Source of the DNA: Methanomicrobiales archaeon
GTDB taxonomy: Archaea; Halobacteriota; Methanomicrobia; Methanomicrobiales; Methanospirillaceae
Reading direction: 5' to 3'
Assembly: GCA_013415575.1 (NCBI GenBank)
Contig: JAAEES010000030.1
Span: 1-9,356, forward strand
DNA length: 9,356 nt
Shown: positions 4,284 to 9,356 of the stretch, one piece after another
Layout: every line of letters begins with the position of its first letter
Numbering within the stretch: position 1 is the stretch's first letter
Notes under the pieces: model-generated
Databases searched by the model: none
The model's input: only the letters and a program-made list of their open reading frames with translations
What the model was told of the DNA's origin: nothing
Program-made: the position numbers and the translations under genes

Positions 4284-4291
4284 TGATCGCC

Positions 4292-6007
4292 ATGAGTGAT
4301 ATCTATGAAAATATAATGGACCTGGCAAAACGGCGGGGTTTCATCTGGCCGACATCAGAGTGTTACGGTTCGGTGGCCGGTTTTATTGACTACGGTCCGC
4401 TTGGATCGATGATGAAGCGGAATATCGAGAACGTGTGGAGGAGGTTTTATGTCATCCAGGAAGGGTACTACGAGATCGAATGCCCGACCATCGGGCAGGA
4501 GGACATTTTTATCGCCTCCGGCCACGTGAAGGGATTTTCCGACAAGATGTGCCAGTGCCCCAGCTGCCGGGAGTACCTGCGGGCCGATCACATCGCCGAG
4601 GCGCACGGGCTGACCGGGGCATCAGTGCTCGGGACCGAAGATCTTGCACGGCTGATCTGCACCCTCCCCTGCCCGGCATGCGAAGTGGTACTCGGGCCGG
4701 TGGAGGTCTTCAATTTCAACCTGATGTTCCAGACCGCGATCGGCCCCGGATCGCAGCGGAGGGGTTACCTCCGCCCGGAGACGGCACAGGGAATGTTCAC
4801 CGATTTCCAGCGCCTGCTCCGGTTCTATCGTGACAAGCTCCCCTTCGGTGCGGTCCAGATAGGGAAGTCCTTCAGAAACGAGATATCACCACGGCAGGGG
4901 ATGATACGGCTGCGGGAGTTCACGCAGGCAGAGGCAGAGATCTTTGTCCATCCCACCGAAAAGGATCACCCGGGCTTCTCACGGTATGCGGGGTATTCTA
5001 TCCCGCTCCTCGCCATCACCCAGCAGGAGAAGAATCAGCCGCCGGCGGTCTGCCGGATGGACGAAGCCGTCCGGGATGGAACGATCGCCAACCAGTACGT
5101 CGCCTACTACCTCGCCCTCACCCATGAACTCCTGGTCTCCATCGGGGTGAACCCGGAGAAGCTCCGGTTCAGGCAGCACCTGCCCGATGAACGGGCCCAC
5201 TACGCTGAGGACTGCTGGGATGCGGAGATCTTTTCGGAGCGCTTCGGGTGGGTGGAGACCGTTGGCATTGCAGACCGCACCGATTATGATCTCCGCGCCC
5301 ATGAGCGGCAGAGCGGGGAACGGTTTTCAGTTTTCATTCCCTATGAAACCCCGAGAAAGGAGAGCCGGATACGGGTCATTCCCGATATGGGGGCGCTTGG
5401 GCCGCGTTTCCGGGGCAATGCACGAGCGGTTGCAGAGGCGATTTGCGCCTGTGTGCCGGGGCCTGAAGGGCTGACGGTGACCATCGACGATGAGGAGGTG
5501 CAGATCACCCCGGACCTCTACACGGTCAGAGAGGAAGTCGTTGAAGTCCCGGGAACCGAAGTCGTCCCCCATGTCATCGAACCCTCCTACGGGATTGACC
5601 GGATGATCTACGCGGTGCTCGAACACAGCTACCACGAGGAGATGGTTGACGATGAGGAGCGCCGCGTGCTCAGGCTTCTCCCGAAGGTTGCACCGATCCA
5701 GGTCGCGGTCTTTCCACTCATGAACCGCGACGGACTCCCGGAGATTGCCACCGAGATTGCGGGCGCAATACGGGAGCAGGGAATCCTTGCCGAGTACGAC
5801 GACTCAGGGGCAATCGGACGGCGCTACAGGAGACAGGACGAGGTCGGCACTCCCTTTGCCATCACCGTGGACTACGATACCAGGGAAGACCGGACGGTTA
5901 CCCTCCGTGAACGGGACAGCATGCGCCAGGTCCGGGTTCCAATCGAAGGAATTGCCGACCTCATCCGGTCCCTGATCGAGGAACGCAGGAGTTTTCCCGG
6001 GTTCTAG
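4292..6007 (+). CDS. glyS: Glycyl-tRNA synthetase, archaeal/eukaryotic alpha2 type
   Basis: This enzyme charges tRNA-Gly with glycine, using ATP, in the cytosol. I choose ATG 4292 (571 residues) because MSDIYENIMDLAKRRGF is the usual archaeal N-terminus; the in-frame GTG at 4283 is less likely. Class II features appear in order: GSVAGFIDYGPLG at 26-38; a zinc-ribbon-like insertion with Cys89/Cys92 and Cys127/Cys130; NFNLMFQTAIGP and the RGYLRPETAQGMF segment at about 141-169; motif 2, FRNEISPRQGMIRLREFTQAE, at about 194-214; and motif 3, SYGIDRMIYAVLEHSY, near 430-445. A C-terminal anticodon-binding domain (from about 465, PIQVAVFPLMNRDG, with the DDSGAIGRRYRRQDEVGTPF segment) completes it. 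All expected parts are present and uninterrupted. The hef gene starts one base after its stop, so the two are probably one transcript. The leader contains a possible hairpin. Confidence 0.97.
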   Translation: MSDIYENIMDLAKRRGFIWPTSECYGSVAGFIDYGPLGSMMKRNIENVWRRFYVIQEGYYEIECPTIGQEDIFIASGHVKGFSDKMCQCPSCREYLRADHIAEAHGLTGASVLGTEDLARLICTLPCPACEVVLGPVEVFNFNLMFQTAIGPGSQRRGYLRPETAQGMFTDFQRLLRFYRDKLPFGAVQIGKSFRNEISPRQGMIRLREFTQAEAEIFVHPTEKDHPGFSRYAGYSIPLLAITQQEKNQPPAVCRMDEAVRDGTIANQYVAYYLALTHELLVSIGVNPEKLRFRQHLPDERAHYAEDCWDAEIFSERFGWVETVGIADRTDYDLRAHERQSGERFSVFIPYETPRKESRIRVIPDMGALGPRFRGNARAVAEAICACVPGPEGLTVTIDDEEVQITPDLYTVREEVVEVPGTEVVPHVIEPSYGIDRMIYAVLEHSYHEEMVDDEERRVLRLLPKVAPIQVAVFPLMNRDGLPEIATEIAGAIREQGILAEYDDSGAIGRRYRRQDEVGTPFAITVDYDTREDRTVTLRERDSMRQVRVPIEGIADLIRSLIEERRSFPGF

Positions 6008-6008
6008 A

Positions 6009-8243
6009 ATGGCCTGGATCACCCACCCCCTGATCCGTCCCGGGAGCCTTGAATCGAGAGAATATCAGCTATCGATCGCCATGCGGGCGCTGGACGGACA
6101 CACCATGGTTGTTCTGCCCACAGGGCTAGGTAAGACGGCCGTAGCCTTCCTGGTGGCGGCATCACGGCTCTACAACGAGGGAGGACGGGTAATGATGCTT
6201 GCCCCCACAAAACCACTGGTCGAACAGCACCACCGTTTTTTCAAAAAGTACCTCCTTACCGGAGAGGACAAGGGCGCCTGCGTCGTCTTCACCGGGGAGA
6301 GTCCCCCGGACGAACGGCGGAAGGAATTTTCAGGGGCCACGGTTATCTTTGCCACCCCGCAGGTGATCAAGAATGACCTCCTGTCCGGCGCCTATACGCT
6401 GGAGGATGTCAGCCTGTTGATCGTTGATGAATGCCACCGTGCAGTCGGCAACTACGCCTATGTCTTCATCGCCGGCCGGTACCGGGAGACCGCCCGCTCA
6501 CCACTGATCCTTGCCATGACCGCTTCACCGGGCGGCAGGGAAGAGAAGGTGCAGGAGGTCTGCCGGAACCTCGGCATCGGGATCATCGAGACCCGGTCAG
6601 AGCACGACAGTGATGTCGCTCCCTACATCCATGAACGGGAGATCGAGGTGATCGAGGTCTCCCTCCCGGTGCCGCTCAGGGCAGCCGTAGATGACCTGAA
6701 CGATCTGCTGGAGCACAGGCTCGCCCAGCTCCGGGATCTCGGCTACACGGTCCCCCGGCGCCAGCAGATATCGATGAAGAATCTCCATTTCCTCAATGCC
6801 CAGATTCAGGAACGGATCCACGAGCGTGATTCCGCCGGTTATGCCGCCGCTTCAATATACGCCGAGGTGATGAAGCTCCGGCACGCCGTATCCCTTGCAG
6901 AATCCCAGGGAAGCCGGGTACTTGCCGGCTACGTCCATCGTCTCTTTTCCGAAGGATCTACCGGCGGGGGAACAAAAGCCGCCGGACGGCTTGCCAGGGA
7001 CCCGGTCTTCATCCGCCTGCTCGAACGCTGCATGTCGTGGACAGAAGAACTCCATCCCAAGATGGAGATTATGGCAGGGGTGACCCGGAAACAACTCTCA
7101 GAATTTCCGGAGAGCAGGATTATCATCTTTGCCAGTTTCAGGGATATGGTCCAGCAGATTGTCGACGAGCTGAACAATCAGGGCATCCCTGCCGAACGTT
7201 TCGTGGGCCAGGCAACAAAGGATGCCGAGCGGGGCCTCTCCCAGAAAAAGCAGATCGAGGCGCTCGACAGGTTCCGTACGGGTCAGTTCCGCGTGCTCGT
7301 GGCCACCTCAGTCGGCGAGGAGGGACTTGATGTCCCTTCGACCGACATGGTCATTTTCTACGAGGCAGTCCCCTCAGAGATCAGGAGCATCCAGCGGAAG
7401 GGGAGGACCGGGAGGAGCGGGAGCGGGCGTGTGGTGGTGCTGGTCACCAAGGGAACCTCGGACGAGACCTTCCGTTTCGTGAGCCAGTCGCGGGAGAAAG
7501 CCATGGCGAACGGGATACGGCGGCTCGGGGTGCAGATGGAGACTGCCCCCGCCGAAACCGCAGAGGAGGGGCTGCAGAAGAAGATCGATGAGTTCACTGA
7601 TGAGGTGCCGGAGATCGTGGTGGACGACCGGGAGACCTCCTCCCGGGTGGTCGAACGGCTGAGCGCTCTCGGGACCAGGCTCACCATCATGCGGCTTGAA
7701 TCCGGCGACTATGCCATCGGTAACCGGATCCTCGTCGAACGGAAACGGGCACGGGACTTCGTGGACACCCTCGTGGACCGCGACCTCTTCGGCCAGCTGA
7801 AGGAGCTTGCGGCACAGGCGATGCGCCCGGTACTCATCATCGAGGGTGGAGACCTGTATACCCAGCGCGATATCCACCCGAATGCCCTGCGCGGGACCCT
7901 TGCGGCAATCGCCATCGACCTCGGCATCGCCGTGTTTCACTCCCGTGACGAGGAGGACACCGCACAGCTGCTCACCGTGATTGCCCGGCGGGAGGTGGAG
8001 CGGGGTGACCGGACTCCGCGGCTACCGCTCCGCAAGGCCTTCCAGTCTTCACAGGAAGAGATGGAGATGGTCATCGCCTCGTTCCCCGAGATCGGGGTGA
8101 AGAACGCACGGCTGCTCCTCGGGGAGTTCGGGTCGATACGGGCAATCATCGATGCAACTGAAGAGGAGCTGGCACTGGTCCGGGGCATCGGGGAGAAGAA
8201 AGCGCACCGGATCTTTGAACTCTCCCGGAAGAACTACCGTTAG
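6009..8243 (+). CDS. hef: Hef: helicase fused to XPF/ERCC4-type structure-specific nuclease
   Basis: This 744-residue protein matches archaeal Hef, which acts at stalled replication forks by unwinding branched DNA and cutting 5'-flap or fork structures. Residues about 15-510 are an SF2 helicase: Walker A PTGLGKT (37-43), LAPTKPLVEQ (motif Ia), DECH (140-143), TAS (171-173), a helical insert at about 225-340 typical of Hef/FANCM, and motif VI QRKGRTGRSG from Gln462. Residues about 535-665 are the ERCC4 nuclease with VVDDRE (537-542), GD (566-567) and ERKRARD (577-583); the catalytic GD-Xn-ERKxxxD is complete. A tandem helix-hairpin-helix follows (about 692-710 and 721-740: GVKNARLLLGEF and VRGIGEKKAHRIF). 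Length is as expected and no frameshift is seen. It begins one base after glyS; AGGAG at 5987-5991 is about 17 bases from its ATG, so translational coupling is likely. Its stop interlocks with the convergent gene. Confidence 0.97.
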   Translation: MAWITHPLIRPGSLESREYQLSIAMRALDGHTMVVLPTGLGKTAVAFLVAASRLYNEGGRVMMLAPTKPLVEQHHRFFKKYLLTGEDKGACVVFTGESPPDERRKEFSGATVIFATPQVIKNDLLSGAYTLEDVSLLIVDECHRAVGNYAYVFIAGRYRETARSPLILAMTASPGGREEKVQEVCRNLGIGIIETRSEHDSDVAPYIHEREIEVIEVSLPVPLRAAVDDLNDLLEHRLAQLRDLGYTVPRRQQISMKNLHFLNAQIQERIHERDSAGYAAASIYAEVMKLRHAVSLAESQGSRVLAGYVHRLFSEGSTGGGTKAAGRLARDPVFIRLLERCMSWTEELHPKMEIMAGVTRKQLSEFPESRIIIFASFRDMVQQIVDELNNQGIPAERFVGQATKDAERGLSQKKQIEALDRFRTGQFRVLVATSVGEEGLDVPSTDMVIFYEAVPSEIRSIQRKGRTGRSGSGRVVVLVTKGTSDETFRFVSQSREKAMANGIRRLGVQMETAPAETAEEGLQKKIDEFTDEVPEIVVDDRETSSRVVERLSALGTRLTIMRLESGDYAIGNRILVERKRARDFVDTLVDRDLFGQLKELAAQAMRPVLIIEGGDLYTQRDIHPNALRGTLAAIAIDLGIAVFHSRDEEDTAQLLTVIARREVERGDRTPRLPLRKAFQSSQEEMEMVIASFPEIGVKNARLLLGEFGSIRAIIDATEEELALVRGIGEKKAHRIFELSRKNYR

Positions 8244-8602
8244 CAGAGAAGCCGGAGAGCTTCTATCCCCCGCTTCAGCGAGTTCATCAGGACCATCACC
8301 CGCTCCGGATCAGGCTCCTCCCGGATTCGGAGGGCGAGGGCGATCAGCGTCCCTTCGAGCGTTGCGGCGAGGGACCGGTACTCTGTCCCTGCTGTTTCTT
8401 CCTGAACCGGAATCGCTGCCCCCCCTGCTGGTGCAGGCGGCTCCTGTTCCTCCCTGCCCTGCACCTCCCTGCAAACGACACACAGGGTCTCACCCTTATA
8501 TTCAAAGAGCGGGCATCCGCACGACGGGCAGGAAGCGGAGAGCATCTTTCCCCCTTTCAGGAGGTAGTCTGCCATGATCTCGTCTTCACGTTTCATGGGC
8601 AT
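8240..8602 (-). CDS. UPF0148 / p27 autoantigen-like zinc-ribbon protein
   Basis: The 120-residue product carries the signature of the Sjogren/scleroderma autoantigen p27 family as found in archaea. It has an N-terminal helix MADYLLKGGKML (10-21), then a zinc ribbon CPSCG with Cys25/Cys28 and CVVC with Cys41/Cys44, and the conserved GCPLFEYKGE between them. Residues 50-75 are a proline- and glutamate-rich linker. The C-terminus (76-120) is amphipathic helix (LAATLEGTLIALALRIREE...VMVLMNSLKRGIEAL). The role of the family is not established. The start is taken at ATG 8602; ATG 8596 is equally compatible with the TATA at 8629-8637, since both give a leader of only a few bases. Its TAA shares bases with the TAG of hef (8240-8243). 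It diverges from the UPF0147 gene. Confidence 0.9.
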   Translation of the reverse strand: MPMKREDEIMADYLLKGGKMLSASCPSCGCPLFEYKGETLCVVCREVQGREEQEPPAPAGGAAIPVQEETAGTEYRSLAATLEGTLIALALRIREEPDPERVMVLMNSLKRGIEALRLLC

Positions 8603-8628
8603 TTCCCGAGCTGATATGTTTTATCAAA

Positions 8629-8637
8629 CTATATAAA
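8629..8637. promoter_or_regulatory. Shared, nearly symmetrical TATA element between divergent genes
   Basis: CTATATAAA on the plus strand reads TTTATATAG on the minus strand. The minus reading places transcription start about 5 bases before ATG 8602. The plus reading (TATATAAA, 8630-8637) places it near 8657-8662, just before GAGGGG and ATG 8675. A second AT-rich stretch, ATTAAATA at 8651-8658, is too close to 8675 to serve that gene. One box may therefore drive both directions. The 72-bp region has no other strong TATA match. Confidence 0.5.
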
Positions 8638-8674
8638 TGGGAATAGTTGTATTAAATAGAGAAGAGGGGACAGC

Positions 8675-8938
8675 ATGCCGAATCCCGAGAAGACCATCGA
8701 TAACTGTATCCAGATGCTGCAGCACATCATGGATGACAGCACCATCCCGCGGAACATCCGCCGCGTCGCGGATGAGACCAGACAACTGCTGATGAACCAG
8801 AACAAGGGGACCGGGCTTCGTGCGGCCGAAGCGATCTCGAAGATTGACGAGATCAGCAACGACCCGAACATGCCCGTCCATGCACGGACACGGATATGGG
8901 AACTCGTCTCCACGCTGGAGACCATTCCGCTCGATTAA
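8675..8938 (+). CDS. UPF0147 family small helical protein
   Basis: This 87-residue protein is a full-length archaeal UPF0147 member. Its hallmarks are the N-terminal helix TIDNCIQMLQHIMDD, the motif TIPRNIRRVADET at about 23-35, a central KGTGLRAAEAISKIDEISNDPNMP, and the C-terminal HARTRIWELVSTLETIP. It is all alpha-helical with no metal-binding or enzymatic motif. The family has no established function to my knowledge; its wide presence in archaea suggests a housekeeping role. GAGGGG at 8664-8669 lies five bases before the ATG, supporting this start. It is transcribed away from the UPF0148 zinc-ribbon gene through a shared promoter region, so the two may be expressed together. Confidence 0.93.
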   Translation: MPNPEKTIDNCIQMLQHIMDDSTIPRNIRRVADETRQLLMNQNKGTGLRAAEAISKIDEISNDPNMPVHARTRIWELVSTLETIPLD

Positions 8939-8950
8939 GCAGGAACTGAT

Positions 8951-8979
8951 CTTTTTGCAGGCCGGGTCCCTGCCCCGGC
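8951..8979 (+). terminator. T-run and GC hairpin after UPF0147
   Basis: A CTTTTTG stretch (8951-8957) lies 13 bases after the UPF0147 stop and is followed by a hairpin, GCCGGG (8961-8966) pairing with CCCGGC (8974-8979) around a 7-base loop. The order is reversed relative to a bacterial intrinsic terminator, but T-runs alone suffice in archaea. The hairpin could also mark the end of minus-strand transcripts. Confidence 0.35.
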
Positions 8980-8985
8980 TTCCGT

Positions 8986-9080
8986 GACCATCTTCAATCC
9001 GTCACGGTGATGATGACCATCCGGGTGCTTCTCCGACCATCCTCAATCCCTTACGGTGAGGATGATCGTCCGGGTCCTTC
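8986..9080 (-). repeat. Tandem repeat of the YjbQ gene 3' end (46-bp units, 49-bp offset)
   Basis: Bases 8986-9031 and 9035-9080 align without gaps, with 39 of 46 identical by my count. The second unit is the live end of the minus-strand YjbQ-like gene, covering its last residues RTRTIILTVRD and stop. The first unit, beyond that stop, would encode STRMVIITVTD followed by a TGA at the same position. It is therefore a coding-derived remnant: the last codons of a duplicated or paralogous copy, left downstream of the functional gene. Confidence 0.7.
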
Positions 9081-9356
9081 CCGGACGTACATCGAGTTCG
9101 AGCAGCACCACCTGCTGCCACGTGCCGAGGAGAGGTTCTCCCCCGCCAACCGGGACAGAAAGCGATGGGCCGACGATCGAGGCCTTGACATGCGATCTTC
9201 CGTTCCCATCGCCCCACCTGGTGTCGTGCGCATAGGGGATGTCGGAAGGTGCAACAACGGAGAGGGCCCGGTTCAGGTCAGAGAGCACCCCCGGTTCGTA
9301 CTCGATGGTGGTCACGGCAGCGGTCGAACCGGTGACAAAGACATGAACCATTCCCT
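9043..9356 (-). CDS. YjbQ/UPF0047 family protein (N-terminus outside window)
   Basis: The frame is open from the window edge (9356) to a TGA at 9045-9043. An in-frame ATG at 9351 sits inside the conserved segment MVHVFVTGSTAAVTTIEYEPG, which in this family is internal, so the true start is roughly 30 residues upstream, outside the window. Further signatures are DTRWGDGNGRSHVKASIVGPS, VPVGGGEPLLGTWQQVVLLELD and the C-terminal beta strand RTRTIILTVRD. Members form small trimeric beta-barrel-like proteins; some have been described as having weak thiamine-phosphate synthase activity, but the in vivo role is uncertain. The family-typical His-Thr-Thr is Gly-Ser-Thr here, and Arg-Ser-His replaces the usual His-x-His, so this may be a distinct archaeal subgroup. 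A partial duplicate of its 3' end lies directly downstream. Family assignment is confident; activity is not. Confidence 0.9.
   Translation of the reverse strand, partial: GMVHVFVTGSTAAVTTIEYEPGVLSDLNRALSVVAPSDIPYAHDTRWGDGNGRSHVKASIVGPSLSVPVGGGEPLLGTWQQVVLLELDVRPGRTRTIILTVRD

Noticed and set aside
4201..4291. T-box riboswitch upstream of glyS
   Set aside because: No T-box sequence, specifier stem or terminator/antiterminator pair is visible, and T-boxes are bacterial.
7374..7940. Minus-strand frame of 188 codons inside hef
   Set aside because: It overlaps the conserved motif VI and nuclease region of hef on the opposite strand and has no recognisable motif.

Overview
The window looks like chromosomal DNA of a GC-rich methanogenic archaeon, most likely of the Methanomicrobiales. 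I base this on an archaeal/eukaryotic-type glycyl-tRNA synthetase, a Hef helicase-nuclease, archaeal families UPF0147 and UPF0148 (p27 autoantigen-like zinc ribbon), a protein resembling haloarchaeal conditioned-medium-induced protein 4, archaeal TATA boxes (TTTTATAAA, TTTATATAG) and T-run terminators. The order-level call is inference from protein style, not from a marker gene. No RNA genes, CRISPR arrays, insertion sequences or phage genes were seen.

Layout. Bases 1-188 are the 3' end of an unrecognised gene, followed by a hairpin/T-run terminator. Bases 392-2451 form a compact plus-strand cluster of six small genes, mostly joined by stop-start overlaps or a good Shine-Dalgarno site. In order they are: a double-psi-barrel-like protein with an 11-residue-repeat amphipathic tail; a single-span membrane protein with a long coiled coil; three small paralogous coiled-coil proteins sharing a 35-residue module, the third with its own membrane anchor; and a protein with eight cysteines spaced like a FYVE/RING cross-brace zinc finger. 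A separate 58-residue zinc-ribbon/membrane protein follows at 2517-2693. This cluster is the part most likely to be an undescribed system. The sequence suggests a cytoplasmic-face, membrane-tethered coiled-coil assembly, but its function cannot be read from sequence.

Bases 2727-4050 (minus strand) hold a UPF0173 metallo-beta-lactamase-fold hydrolase, with a 16-bp perfect palindrome directly before its start codon, and a double helix-turn-helix protein of the conditioned-medium-induced protein 4 type. A 241-bp divergent promoter region (4051-4291) separates these from glyS and hef on the plus strand, which are one base apart. The hef stop codon interlocks with that of a convergent UPF0148 gene. 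That gene and a UPF0147 gene diverge from a 72-bp region with one strong, nearly symmetrical TATA element. The window ends inside a minus-strand YjbQ/UPF0047 gene whose last 12 codons and stop are repeated, diverged but still in register, just downstream of its stop.

The housekeeping genes (glyS, hef, UPF0147, UPF0148, UPF0173) appear intact. The two edge genes are cut by the window.
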